Both the position numbers and the translations under genes were made by a program. Below are positions 39,061 to 48,044 of a DNA stretch of 64,000 nt, one piece after another. The stretch's first letter is position 1. The number at the start of each line of letters is the position of its first letter. The notes under the pieces are model-generated. The model was not told the origin of the DNA and did not search any database. It saw only the letters and a program-made list of their open reading frames with translations. This DNA comes from Litchfieldia alkalitelluris (GTDB lineage: Bacteria; Bacillota; Bacilli; Bacillales; Bacillaceae_L), in NCBI RefSeq assembly GCF_002019645.1, contig NZ_KV917374.1:529148-593147 (forward strand), written 5' to 3'.

Positions 39061-40168
39061 ATATCCACAAAGTTGTCCACATTATTGCGAGTCTTATCCA
39101 CAAATTGTGGATAAGACTTGTTTTGTTAGAAGAACTTTACTATACTTCATTAATGAAGAAGTGAACAATTTAGGTAAAATTACCCCAATAAATTGAGGGT
39201 ATGGGAGTTGCTATGAAGATGGAAACAAAAATATGGTCTGTGGATAAAAATAATGAAGTTGAACATAGTTATCCACAGCTGCAAGAAGCTGCTAGATTAT
39301 TAAGAGAAAATGAAGTGGTAGCTTTTCCTACAGAAACAGTTTATGGGTTAGGTGCAAATGCAAGGTCAGATGAGGCTGTAGCTAAGATCTTCCAGGCAAA
39401 AGGACGCCCTAGTGATAACCCTTTAATCGTACATATTGCAAATAGAAACCAGCTAGAAGAGCTTGTAAAAGATATCCCCAACCTTGTGGATAAGTTGATT
39501 AATCACTTTTGGCCAGGGCCTTTAACATTAGTTTTAAGAAAAAAGGATCATATTTTATCAGAAAAGGTAACTGCAGAGTTATCAACAGTGGCGGTCAGAA
39601 TGCCGGACCACCCGATTGCTCTAGCGATAATAGAAGCAAGTGGATTGCCGATTGCAGCCCCAAGTGCCAATACTTCTGGGAAGCCTAGTCCTACTTTGGC
39701 AAGTCATGTGATAGCTGATTTGGATGGTAAAATTGCTGGAGTTGTTGACGGTGGACCAACAGGAGTGGGATTAGAATCAACAGTCCTTGACTGTACGGAA
39801 GAAATTCCCGTCATTCTTCGTCCTGGTGGTGTTACAAGAGAAGAACTTGAGGAAATCTGTGGACAAGTTCATATTGATAAAGCATTAGTTCAAGAAAATG
39901 AGGCACCAAGATCGCCAGGAATGAAATATACTCACTATGCGCCAAAAGCACCTCTCACCGTTGTAAAGGGAAGTCTTGGTTTTATTCAAGAGTTAGTTTC
40001 TATACAACAAGAACAGGGGAAAAGAGTTGGTATATTAACCACCATTGAACATGAAGCGGAATATTCTGCAGATGTAATCGTTGCTTGTGGTAGTGTGGAT
40101 AAATTAGAAACCGTTGCAAGTCAATTATATGATACCTTAAGAAAGTTTGACGAAGCGGCTGTGGATAT
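39061..40168. promoter_or_regulatory. DnaA-box cluster
   Basis: Perfect TTATCCACA boxes on either strand at 39094-39102, 39106-39114, 39239-39247, 39269-39277, 39485-39493 and 40094-40102; one-mismatch boxes at 39061-39069, 39073-39081 and 40160-40168. Six perfect 9-mers within 1 kb are far beyond chance (about one per 130 kb counting both strands). From memory, ywlC is one of the stable DnaA-binding regions outside oriC in B. subtilis; this cluster would be its counterpart, acting in titration of DnaA or local gene control. Confidence 0.85.
39092..39125 (+). terminator. Palindrome with two opposed DnaA boxes, also terminator of ywlB
   Basis: GTCTTATCCACA (39091-39102), AAT, then TGTGGATAAGAC (39106-39117), followed by TTGTTTTG. 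A perfect 12-bp stem in which each arm is a DnaA box. Confidence 0.7.
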
Positions 40169-40265
40169 CATCTATAGTGAAGCATTTCCGGATAAGGGAA
40201 TTGGACAAGCAATTATGAATCGATTATTAAAGGCAGCTGGGCAACAGGTGATAATAGAAGAATAA
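39213..40265 (+). CDS. ywlC: Threonylcarbamoyl-AMP synthase (YwlC, TsaC/Sua5 family)
   Basis: Makes threonylcarbamoyl-AMP from threonine, bicarbonate and ATP for the t6A37 modification of ANN-reading tRNAs. 350 residues, the two-domain Sua5 form: YrdC domain (about 10-215) with FPTETVYGLGANA, FQAKGRPSDNPLIVHI, STVAVRMPDHP and APSANTSGKPSPT; linker; Sua5 domain with SPGMKYTHYAPKAPL. Met codons occur at 39201 and 39213; GGGAG is spaced for the second. The gene body holds four of the six perfect DnaA boxes. Confidence 0.95.
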   Translation: MKMETKIWSVDKNNEVEHSYPQLQEAARLLRENEVVAFPTETVYGLGANARSDEAVAKIFQAKGRPSDNPLIVHIANRNQLEELVKDIPNLVDKLINHFWPGPLTLVLRKKDHILSEKVTAELSTVAVRMPDHPIALAIIEASGLPIAAPSANTSGKPSPTLASHVIADLDGKIAGVVDGGPTGVGLESTVLDCTEEIPVILRPGGVTREELEEICGQVHIDKALVQENEAPRSPGMKYTHYAPKAPLTVVKGSLGFIQELVSIQQEQGKRVGILTTIEHEAEYSADVIVACGSVDKLETVASQLYDTLRKFDEAAVDIIYSEAFPDKGIGQAIMNRLLKAAGQQVIIEE

Positions 40266-40273
40266 GGTTTTCT

Positions 40274-40307
40274 CCCCCCAGTCGGAAGTGGCTGGGGGTA
40301 TTTTTAT
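40274..40307 (+). terminator. Terminator between convergent ywlC and the NERD gene
   Basis: CCCCCAG (40275-40281) pairs with CTGGGGG (40292-40298), then TATTTTT. Confidence 0.9.
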
Positions 40308-41272
40308 GCCTCATTGTTATGAAAGTGGTAGACCCGATCTCTGGTGGTACCGGTATGATGGAGTTTTAGGGATACAAGATACTTTTTAGAAATTGACTTG
40401 GATTGTAAAAAGAGCATATCTCTTAATCTTCTATTAGTTAGTGGTAGATCAGATAATAATTGAAAATCTTTTATAGTTTTAAGATGAGCATCTTTAGAGA
40501 TATTTTCACAGTTCGAACAGTTCCACTTGCCTAAGTGGTGTTTCATGGGGATATTATTGCATTCAACACATTGAACTCCTTTAATTAGTTCAGATTCTAA
40601 GATGTTAAATTTCTGTAAAACATCTATATCTTTTGCTTCATGATTGTTTATTAACGCTTGGGAAAGTTTGAGTAAATCTCTTTTTAAGTATAATTCTTCA
40701 TCTTTAAACGTTGCTTGTAATTCTTTTACCTTTTCAATAATGTATGTATTTCTGATAATCCTTGTTTGCATTAAATCTGAAGGGGTGGCTTCAATATGGC
40801 TTGAAGAATTAGTAATGACAACAACCTCTTCAAATGGAATGTTTTTAAACTTATTTTTTCTAAGCCACTCAACCATTTGATATTTCTGTCTTTTCGCCTG
40901 AAGGAGGGGATCAGGAAAGACCTCCTCAATATCATTTAATTTTCGTATTAATTGTTGATTATGATGATCGAATATGAGTCTACCAGAAAGGTTTTTCACT
41001 TCTAGTATTAGGAAAAAGGAAAAAGTAAGAATAAGGGTGTCAATCTGGAAGTGGTGTTGTTTAAATTTAAGCCGAAGGTCATGAAGGATAAGGTGATTTT
41101 CGGGGAGAAAGCTCAGATAGTAATCAAGTGACTGTTCACCTTTGAATCCAGCTAACTGTTTAGCGATTTCTTCACTAATTTCTTTTCTCTTGATATGTGT
41201 TGGCGGAAGTCTCAGAAGTAATGCTTCTAGTTTTTTGATATAAATGGGGTATTTTAACTCTTTTACAATCAA
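40304..41272 (-). CDS. NERD-domain protein (nuclease-related domain)
   Basis: 322 residues. The NERD fold (about residues 35-150) shows the restriction-endonuclease-like series GFKGEQSLDYYL (Glu), FQIDTLILT (Asp) and FFLILEVKNLSG (ExK). A C-terminal zinc ribbon follows, CVECNN...GKWNCSNCE (about 235-260). NERD proteins are thought to act on DNA, but no biochemical role is established. The frame is open from TTG 41287, inside which GGAGG lies; the TTG at 41272, seven bases after GGAGG, is the better start. It is not part of the usual ywl gene set and lies beside a tandem array, so it may be an accessory insertion. Confidence 0.85.
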   Translation of the reverse strand: MIVKELKYPIYIKKLEALLLRLPPTHIKRKEISEEIAKQLAGFKGEQSLDYYLSFLPENHLILHDLRLKFKQHHFQIDTLILTFSFFLILEVKNLSGRLIFDHHNQQLIRKLNDIEEVFPDPLLQAKRQKYQMVEWLRKNKFKNIPFEEVVVITNSSSHIEATPSDLMQTRIIRNTYIIEKVKELQATFKDEELYLKRDLLKLSQALINNHEAKDIDVLQKFNILESELIKGVQCVECNNIPMKHHLGKWNCSNCENISKDAHLKTIKDFQLLSDLPLTNRRLRDMLFLQSKSISKKYLVSLKLHHTGTTRDRVYHFHNNEA

Positions 41273-41409
41273 TTTTAGATCCTCCAAGGAATGAATTTGT
41301 TTTCAATAAGTTTATTACAAAAAGAACTAGTATGTAATGTCAATTTATTGAACCTTTTTTGAATATTTAATGTGTAATTTGATTCAGAAGGATTCCTAAA
41401 GATCATATG

Positions 41410-42250
41410 TAGAGAAAGGTGATAAATTCAGCGAGGGTGCGAGGGGAAAAAGTGGCGCCTTGCTTTGGAAGTGAGTGAGAGTGCAAAAAATGCGGCGAGA
41501 AACTAGAGGGAAGCGGCCAGTTTGTGTATAAATACGGCGAGAACGAGAGGAAAAGCGGCGCCTTGCTCTGGAACTGAGTGAGAGGTGCAAAAAATGCGGC
41601 GAGAAACCAGAAGAATGGGGCCAGTTAGATGCCAAATACGGCGAGAACGAGAGGAAAAGCGGCGCCACGGTCTGGAACTGAGTGAGAGGTACAAAAAAAG
41701 CGGCGAGAAACCAGAAGAATGGGGCCAGTTAGATGCCAAATACGGCGAGAACGAGAGGAAAAGCGGCGCCTTGGTCCGGAACTAAGTGAGAGGTGCAAAA
41801 AAAGCGGCGAGAAACCAGAAGAATGGGGCCAGTTACATGCCAAATACGGCGGGAAAGAGAGGAAAAGCGGCGCCTTGGTCCGGAACTAAGTGAGAGGTGC
41901 AAAAAATGCGGCGAGAAACCAGAAGAATGGGGCCAGTTAGATGCCAAATACGGCGGGAAAGAGAGGAAAAGCGGCGCCTTTCTCCGGAACTGAGTGAGAG
42001 GTGCAAAAAATGCGGCGAGACACCAGAAGAATGGGGCCAGTTAGATGCCAAATCCGGCGAGAACGAGAGGAAAAGCGGCGCCTTGGTCCGGAACTAAGTA
42101 AGAGGTGCAAAAAAAGCGGCGAGAAACCAGGGGAAAGCGGCCAGTTAGATTGTAAATACGGCGGGAAAGAGAGGAAAAGCGGCGCCTTGCTCTGGTCCTT
42201 GAGTGAGAGGCGTGAAAAATCCGGTGAGAAGCCGAAGAAATAAGTAAGAG
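41410..42250 (+). repeat. Tandem array 3, 104-bp unit (2 x 52), about 8 copies
   Basis: GTGCAAAAAA-type starts recur at 41481, 41585, 41689, 41793, 41897, 42001 and 42105, exactly 104 bp apart, with worn units at both ends. Unit landmarks: TGCGGCGAGAAACCAGAAGA, GGGGCCAGTTAGATGCCAAA, TACGGCGAGAACGAGAGG, AAAAGCGGCGCCTTGGTCCG. A 3-bp slip occurs only in the last copy. The G+C is far above the flanks. Open frames of 60-80 codons on both strands are by-products; since 104 is not divisible by 3 no repeated peptide exists. It fills the space between the NERD gene and mntP; the remaining flanks (41273-41409, 42251-42372) hold no gene. Confidence 0.93.
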
Positions 42251-42372
42251 GCGTACAGACTCCGTAATCAACTTGGTGCCCTACCTAGATGCTACAAAAA
42301 AACTTCACCTCGCAATTCTAAATGCAACACCTCGTGCATATGTTGAAATAGGCAAGTCCGAGGAGGTTGAAG

Positions 42373-42933
42373 ATGAACATCGCAGGTTTTTTAGGTGAAT
42401 TTCTAACATTATTCATCATGGCATTCGCACTAGGAATGGACGCTTTTTCAGTTGGCCTTGGAATGGGGTTATTGAGGCTAAGACTGAAACAAATTTTCTA
42501 CATAGGTATTGTCATAGGGCTCTTTCATATTTGGATGCCCCTAGTTGGAATGGGAATTGGTCGTTTTCTTTCGGACCAATTTGGGACAATCGCTACATAT
42601 CTTGGGGGTATCTTACTTCTGATTTTAGGTATCCAAATGATCGTATCTTCGCTCAAAGATGATGAATCAAAAATGCTCACACCTGAAGGAATAGGGCTGT
42701 ATATATTTGCATTAGGTGTTAGCTTAGATAGCTTTTCTGTGGGGTTAAGCTTAGGAATCTATGGAGCGCGGACAATTATTACCATCTTAATGTTTGGTGT
42801 TGTTAGTATGCTTCTTACCTGGTTCGGATTACTTTTAGGAAGAAGAGTTCAAGGGTGGTTTGGTTCGTATAGTGAGGCACTGGGAGGGAGTATCCTTCTT
42901 GCCTTTGGAATTAAATTGTTATTTGCTATCTAA
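42373..42933 (+). CDS. mntP: Manganese efflux pump MntP (YwlD)
   Basis: Inner-membrane Mn2+ exporter. 186 residues with six membrane segments in two homologous halves; each half carries the conserved Asp motif, [12 protein letters not shown] (about residue 21) and [12 protein letters not shown] (about 120). GAGGAGG precedes; TTG 42367 is in frame but overlaps this site, so ATG 42373 with 6-nt spacing is chosen. No yybP-ykoY Mn riboswitch is visible upstream, where tandem array 3 ends about 120 bp before the start. Confidence 0.94.
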   Translation: MNIAGFLGEFLTLFIMAFALGMDAFSVGLGMGLLRLRLKQIFYIGIVIGLFHIWMPLVGMGIGRFLSDQFGTIATYLGGILLLILGIQMIVSSLKDDESKMLTPEGIGLYIFALGVSLDSFSVGLSLGIYGARTIITILMFGVVSMLLTWFGLLLGRRVQGWFGSYSEALGGSILLAFGIKLLFAI

Positions 42934-42945
42934 GAGATACTGAAG

Positions 42946-42980
42946 AATGTTGAGGTACTAATGCCTCAACATTTTTTTGT
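42946..42980 (+). terminator. Terminator after mntP
   Basis: Perfect AATGTTGAGG (42946-42955) / CCTCAACATT (42964-42973) followed by T7. Confidence 0.93.
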
Positions 42981-43062
42981 TTCCCTAAAATGGACGAAGT
43001 GTTCTTATATAGTAGATAATGGTTAATAATTAATAGTAAGTAATATTTTTGGAGGGGATAAA

Positions 43063-43497
43063 ATGAATATTTTATTTGTTTGTACTGGTAATACATGTCG
43101 AAGTCCAATGGCTGAGGCCATTTTAAAGAGTAAAAAAGTTAAGGGTGTAACAGTTAAATCTGCGGGGGTATTCGCCGATAATAATAGTAGTGCATCACAA
43201 AATACCATTCAAGTTTTATCAGAAAAAGGCATTAATCAGCCACATCAATCTACATTATTAACGGAAGAACAGGTAAATTGGGCGACACTTATATTAACAA
43301 TGACAGCGGGTCATAAGCAACTAGTAGTAAGTCGATTTCCGCAAGACCGAGAAAGAGTGTTCACTTTAAATGAATATGTAAATTTATCAACAAAGGATAT
43401 CATGGATCCGTTTGGAGGACCAGTTGAGATTTATAGAGAGACATATAAAGAGCTAGATTTGTTGATTGAAGGGTTGGTGCAAAAACTAGCTGATTAG
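43063..43497 (+). CDS. ywlE: Protein-arginine phosphatase YwlE
   Basis: Removes phosphate from arginine residues placed by McsB, controlling CtsR, HrcA and ClpCP targeting. 144 residues, low-molecular-weight tyrosine phosphatase fold with N-terminal CTGNTCRSPMAEA (nucleophile Cys7, Thr11 giving arginine specificity) and general-acid Asp in DIMDPFGG. The Thr after Asn separates it from true tyrosine phosphatases, which have Ile there. GGAGGGG precedes the ATG. Only 18 bp separate its stop from the chemoreceptor start, with the Shine-Dalgarno between, so the two are likely cotranscribed. Confidence 0.93.
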   Translation: MNILFVCTGNTCRSPMAEAILKSKKVKGVTVKSAGVFADNNSSASQNTIQVLSEKGINQPHQSTLLTEEQVNWATLILTMTAGHKQLVVSRFPQDRERVFTLNEYVNLSTKDIMDPFGGPVEIYRETYKELDLLIEGLVQKLAD

Positions 43498-43515
43498 ATT
43501 TTGGGGGAGATTGTT

Positions 43516-44802
43516 TTGAAAAAGAGACAAATGAAATTTGGACTAAGGTTAAAATTAGTAGTATTTGTAACCTTATTGGCAACAGTTACATACTCGACAA
43601 GTGCATTTTTCATGTATGTTGTTAGTGATTACACTACAGATTTATTGAATGAATCAACATTTACAATCCTAACTTTAGGACTTGGAGTGTTTTGGTCAGG
43701 AGTCTTGGCTTTTGTTGCAGCTGGGTTTGTGACGACGCCATTAAAACATCTTGAACAAGCAGTGAAAAGAGCAGCTGATGGGGAAATTGGTGAAGATGTT
43801 GTTCTCTCAAAGTCAAATGATGAAGTTCGTTCATTGGGTCTAGCATTTAACGATATGTTAAGTAGCCTTAGGCTAATGGTTTCGAATATCGAAATGAATT
43901 TCACAAGTACGACCACAAAGGTAGCTGAAATTGAACGCGCATCTAAAAGTGCCACAGAACAAGCTGAATTAATGTCCAGTGCGATTGATAGTATTGCCAA
44001 AGGTGCAGATCAATCAGCTGCATCTGTACAAGAAACTGCAGAAGCTTTTGAAAATGTAATGAAGATCGCTGAAGATGTTCAAGAAAAGGCCGTACTGTCT
44101 GAGCAACAATCGATTACAATGATTGATTCTTTAAAAGAAACAGATCAAATTATTCACTCTCTTATCAAAGGGTTTAATAAACAGGTTGAAAGCAGCTATA
44201 TTTCGCTAGATGCGGTTAAGAGTTTAGATCAAAAGGCGAAAGAAGTTGAGGACATTATTTCTTTAGTTGGAAATATCGCAAAACAAACAAACTTACTTGC
44301 TTTAAATGCAGCAATTGAAGCGGCTCGCGCAGGCGAACATGGAAAAGGCTTTTCAGTGGTAGCAACCGAGGTTAGGTCACTTGCAGATGGCAGTTCTCGA
44401 GCAGTAGAAGATATATCAAATCTAATACGTGATATTCAAACCGAGGTAAAAGAAGTAGTAATTCGGATGACTGAGCAGGTTGATATAGGTAATAAGGAAG
44501 CTGAAAAAGGGAAAATGACGGATGCTGCAATAAAATCGATGACTGGTTCGGTGTACGAATTTGTGGATTCAGTTAAACAAATTGCTACATTGGCGGATCA
44601 TCAAATGGATAGCATCCGTGAAACAGCATCATTATCGCAAGAGGTGGCTGCGATCGCAGAAGAAACATCCGCTGGTACAGAAGAGATGTCGGCATCAAGC
44701 GTTGAACAAGCCAAAGTGATTCAGAACATCTATGTATTAACAAAAGAATTTACACAACAAGCAGAGCAATTAAAGAAAACGATAGAGCGATTTACTGTTT
44801 AA
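43516..44802 (+). CDS. Methyl-accepting chemotaxis protein with minimal sensor region
   Basis: 428 residues. Two close membrane segments (about 12-35 and 46-70) leave an external loop of only some 12 residues (VSDYTTDLLNES), followed by HAMP (about 72-125) and a cytoplasmic signalling domain with the hairpin tip EDIISLVGNIAKQTNLLALN and AAIEAARAGEHGKGFSVVA. TTG 43501 is in frame but GGGGGAG lies just after it; TTG 43516 is the start. With almost no ligand domain it may sense membrane state or signals through HAMP. It is not usual in this locus in B. subtilis. Confidence 0.92.
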   Translation: MKKRQMKFGLRLKLVVFVTLLATVTYSTSAFFMYVVSDYTTDLLNESTFTILTLGLGVFWSGVLAFVAAGFVTTPLKHLEQAVKRAADGEIGEDVVLSKSNDEVRSLGLAFNDMLSSLRLMVSNIEMNFTSTTTKVAEIERASKSATEQAELMSSAIDSIAKGADQSAASVQETAEAFENVMKIAEDVQEKAVLSEQQSITMIDSLKETDQIIHSLIKGFNKQVESSYISLDAVKSLDQKAKEVEDIISLVGNIAKQTNLLALNAAIEAARAGEHGKGFSVVATEVRSLADGSSRAVEDISNLIRDIQTEVKEVVIRMTEQVDIGNKEAEKGKMTDAAIKSMTGSVYEFVDSVKQIATLADHQMDSIRETASLSQEVAAIAEETSAGTEEMSASSVEQAKVIQNIYVLTKEFTQQAEQLKKTIERFTV

Positions 44803-44879
44803 GCTTATTGAATTTTTTTTGGTAATAGGTAGAACCAAGTTAACGAATATCTAGCAAGGTAAATGAAGGTGTTAACTCA

Positions 44880-45032
44880 CCTAGTGTGGAATGAGCGGAG
44901 AGCCACTTGACTCCTGCGGGATCCAGTGGTCTCGTGAGACCCCACAGGAGCCCCCTGGCGACGAGGAGGCTCACGGACCGCCCCGCGGAAAGCAAGTGGA
45001 TTCGCAGCTCATGGAACTCCACTGTCTGCTTA
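44880..45032 (+). repeat. Dispersed repeat family A, complete copy
   Basis: TGTGGAATGAGCGGAGAGCC, ACTTGACTCCTGCGGGATCC, GTGAGACCCCACAGGAGC, GGCGACGAGGAGGCTCACGG, CCGCCCCGCGGAAAGCAAGT, GGATTCGCAGCTCATGGAAC. One base change in the inner stem (CCCACAGGAG) gives a mismatch. It fills most of the gap between the chemoreceptor gene and rpiB; the rest holds A+T-rich DNA and the rpiB Shine-Dalgarno. Confidence 0.87.
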
Positions 45033-45205
45033 TTTCAGAATTGCGGAAGAAAAGCTGCCACTCTACTCATAGTATTTTATAAAAAATTATATAAAAACAA
45101 AGTGTACGAAAATAACTCTAAAATAGTAACACCAATAGTCATGTGTATTAAAAGAATGATATTATAAATAATAAATCATATATTCGGTAATGGAGGGCTT
45201 TTTTA

Positions 45206-45649
45206 ATGAAAGTTGCAATTGCTTCAGATCATGGTGGTTTAAATATTAGAGAAGAAATAAAGAGTTTAATGACTGAAATGGGAATCGAGTTTGAGGATTT
45301 TGGTTGTGACTGTACTACTTCTGTTGATTACCCAGACTATGCAGTGCCTGTAGCAGAAAAAGTCGCAAATGGTGAGTTTGATCGTGGGATTTTAATTTGT
45401 GGAACTGGGATCGGGATGAGTATCGCTGCTAATAAGGTGAAAGGCATTCGTTGTGCATTAGTACATGATACTTTTAGTGCACAGGCAACCCGTGAACATA
45501 ACAATAGCAATGTTCTAGCAATGGGTGAAAGGGTTATTGGAGCTGGTTTAGCAAGAGAGATCGCAAGAGTATGGTTATCAACTGAATTTTTGGCAGGTCG
45601 TCATGAAACGCGAATCAATAAGATTAAGGATTATGAAGAGCAGATCTGA
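45206..45649 (+). CDS. rpiB: Ribose-5-phosphate isomerase B (YwlF)
   Basis: Interconverts ribose 5-phosphate and ribulose 5-phosphate in the pentose phosphate pathway. 147 residues with IASDHGGLNIREEIK, DYPDYAVPVAEKVA, the active-site Cys in ILICGTGIGMSIAANK and CALVHDTFSAQATREHNNSN. TGGAGGG precedes the ATG. Followed 29 bp later by ywlG, the usual partner. Confidence 0.95.
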   Translation: MKVAIASDHGGLNIREEIKSLMTEMGIEFEDFGCDCTTSVDYPDYAVPVAEKVANGEFDRGILICGTGIGMSIAANKVKGIRCALVHDTFSAQATREHNNSNVLAMGERVIGAGLAREIARVWLSTEFLAGRHETRINKIKDYEEQI

Positions 45650-45678
45650 TTTTTGATTTCTTGAAAGGATGACGTGCA

Positions 45679-46251
45679 ATGAAAAATGAACTTTCAATTT
45701 GGAGAGAGCAGTTGAAAACTGTTCTATCTGATTTAAAAGAGCAAGCCTCATTATCGAAGCATCAAATCTTAGTTATAGGGTGTAGTACAAGTGAAGTGAT
45801 TGGTGAAAAAATCGGCACTTCGGGTACGCAGGAAGTAGCTGAGATGATTTTTAATGAGCTAATTGAACTCCAACAAGAAACAGGTGTGATGCTTGCGTTT
45901 CAATGCTGTGAGCATCTTAACCGAGCGTTAGTTGTGGAAAAAGAGGTTGCATTACTAAAAGGGCTTGAGATGGTAACAGTTATACCTGTTCAAACAGCAG
46001 GCGGGGCAATGGCCACTTATTCATATAAGCAGATGAAGGATCCGGTTGTTGTTGAATTCATCAAAGCTGATGCCGGGATTGATATTGGTGATACATTTAT
46101 TGGGATGCACTTAAAACATGTAGCCGTCCCGTTAAGAAGTAAGGTAAAGGCGATTGGACAAGCGCATGTAACAATGGCTAAAACAAGACCGAAATTAATT
46201 GGTGGCGAAAGAGCTGTTTATGCTAATCAAGAAGAAAATTTATCATGCTAA
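45679..46251 (+). CDS. ywlG: UPF0340 / TIGR01440 family protein YwlG
   Basis: 190-residue conserved Firmicute protein of unknown function. Recognisable are [73 protein letters not shown] and the C-terminal [13 protein letters not shown]. Conserved Cys and His suggest a metal or nucleotide site, but no reaction is known. Cotranscribed with rpiB, terminator behind. Confidence 0.92.
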   Translation: MKNELSIWREQLKTVLSDLKEQASLSKHQILVIGCSTSEVIGEKIGTSGTQEVAEMIFNELIELQQETGVMLAFQCCEHLNRALVVEKEVALLKGLEMVTVIPVQTAGGAMATYSYKQMKDPVVVEFIKADAGIDIGDTFIGMHLKHVAVPLRSKVKAIGQAHVTMAKTRPKLIGGERAVYANQEENLSC

Positions 46252-46255
46252 AATG

Positions 46256-46298
46256 AGGACTAAATCGTGATTACGTCACCTTTAGTTCTTTTTTTATG
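46256..46298 (+). terminator. Terminator after ywlG
   Basis: GGACTAAA (46257-46264) pairs with TTTAGTTC (46281-46288), with inner GTGA/TCAC pairing, then T7. Confidence 0.85.
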
Positions 46299-46392
46299 GA
46301 GAAATATAGAAAAGATTGCGGAATGGGTGTAACATTTGTAAGTTACATTCGTTGTACTAATGGTTACAAGTAGTGAAGAGAAGGGGAGATCA

Positions 46393-46916
46393 GTGGAGAA
46401 AAGTAACGTAACGAAAAATTGGATGATATTTATCGTCGTTATGCTGAAGCACTATATTACTATTTATATCGTATGTCAGGATCTCCCTCGTTGGCAGAAG
46501 AACTAGTTCAAGAAACGTTTTTTCGAGCCACTCTGTCGCTTAGCTTCTATAAATATGAAGAGGTGAAGCCTTGGTTGTTTAAAGTGGCACGAAACACTTA
46601 TTTAGATGAATGGCGCAAGCGAAAACGGCGGAAGCGGGTTCCATTTTTTGGTAAACCAGAGATGCAAAGTCCCTATGGAAAGCCAGAGGAGGAAACACTC
46701 GAAGGAGAAACACGCAAGGAACTAATTGATCTATTAGGTCTGCTTCAAGAGAATTATCGAACCTCATTTATTTGAGGGAGTTTTGTGAATTTACTTATGA
46801 AGAGATACAGGGCGATGGATTTAACTGAATCACAAGTGAAGGTGACATTGCACCGTGCAAGAAAAAAGCTTCAACAGCTAGGAATATCAATGAAGGGAGA
46901 GGAAGAACTTGACTGA
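46393..46916 (+). pseudogene. ECF sigma factor (SigM-like), several frameshifts
   Basis: Relic of an extracytoplasmic-function sigma factor. Shine-Dalgarno AAGGGGAGA and GTG 46393 open MEKSNVTK, but one base is missing near 46413-46417 (A-run). The main frame then gives region 2: YRRYAEALYYYLYRMSGSPS, LAEELVQETFFRATL and VKPWLFKVARNTYLDEWRKR. It shifts near 46770 to a frame reading LREFCEFTYEEIQG (region 4.1) and returns near 46820 for LTESQVKVTLHRARKKLQQL (region 4.2 helix-turn-helix). At least three indels, so no full sigma factor is made. Its stop overlaps the anti-sigma start. Confidence 0.82.
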
Positions 46917-47909
46917 ATGGACAAAGGAAAAAGAAAAGAAGGTTTTATGGAAATATCGATTTCTTTTAACTGCAAGAATACTTCGAGTCTTGTTGATTAT
47001 TGGTGGATTATATTTAATATATATGCTTTTTTAACGATTGGATATAGTGCAACAGATATTCAAAATAAACATAAATTCAATATGAATTTAGCTATTGATT
47101 GGACTCAAGGTGGCTTGTATGGTGAATTTTATTTACATCCAGGCGGAGAAATCACACCATTTTTAACGCAAGAGATCTCATTTCCTGTGTATCGAACGGT
47201 CGGTAAGGAAGAAAATCCCGTTGCCGTGATGAATATGGAAAAGAGATTATTATCGATGTTCTCGACTAAAGAATTAGATTTTCTGCGACCATCAGACCAA
47301 AATAGGTTTACCTATTATTTACCTGAGGATCCACGGACAGGAGAAAAGCTGTATTTTAAGAAAGATGAACAGGTTTGGGTGCCTTTAGAAATGGTTCATG
47401 AAGGAACAGTTGCAGAGTTGGCATTTTCAACAGACAGATATTATGAACCAAGGGCCTTACTTGAAATTTTAAGTAAGTATGACATTGATGTATTATGGAT
47501 GCCTTTATATAGTGGCGAGTTGGATACGATTGAGGATGTTGGATTCAGTATAGCTGGCGGAAGCTTTATGTCTGTTGAAACCTTAGGGTTATCAAAAGGA
47601 AGAGAACTTTTAGGTGAAAGTTCGTTTACTGAGATTTGGATTGATAAGGAAACGATTGGTCGAAATCAAGACATGATGCTTCGTAATATGGAAAAACTAA
47701 TAGAAAACGAGAGCGACTCCTACTTAGATCATTTTCTAGGACTGAGACACCTTGAGCAAAGGCATGAATTTTTGGAGGAAAATGGTTTTAAAGTATACGG
47801 TGCTGTTGTCACAGGTCCGGTAAAGGAGCTTTTAAAATTGCAAGAAGAAGAAACATTTCGAGGGATTCAGGTCGGAGAGTTCGATTATTGGAACTGGGAA
47901 TCAAAATAA
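46909..47909 (+). pseudogene. Membrane anti-sigma factor of the YhdL/sigma-regulator family, one frameshift
   Basis: Partner of the preceding sigma factor. AGGGAGAGG and TTG 46909 open MTEWTKEKEKKVLWKYRFLL and a membrane segment reading ILRVLLIIGGLYLIYMLF; a T6 run at 47027-47032 then breaks the frame. The remaining frame (from about 47031) continues LTIGYSATDIQNKHKFNMNL, the sigma-regulator N- and C-terminal domains including DIDVLWMPLYSGELDTIEDVG, to TAA at 47907-47909. An open frame from ATG 46917 gives a different, meaningless N terminus. Slippage in the T6 run could restore some full-length product. Confidence 0.8.
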
Positions 47910-48044
47910 TTTACATGTAAGCGTAAAGCATTGGGGAAAAAGCGAAAATGTCCCTTTCTCTTAGAAAATGAAAGTGATAAAATGAGAAAGTATTTGAGTT
48001 TTTCAAAAAAATAATAGAGTCTTGACATGTGAAGGGGGATTCCA

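Noticed and set aside
41396-42271. A dozen 60-90 codon frames on both strands
   Set aside because: They are successive reads of the same 104-bp repeat; the pitch is not a multiple of three, and none has a plausible start signal.
42251-42372. Manganese riboswitch before mntP
   Set aside because: The 120 bp between the array and mntP show no yybP-ykoY stems.
46917-47909. Intact protein from ATG 46917
   Set aside because: Its first 35 residues are a wrong-frame translation of a clear anti-sigma N terminus and membrane helix; the true start is TTG 46909 in another frame.
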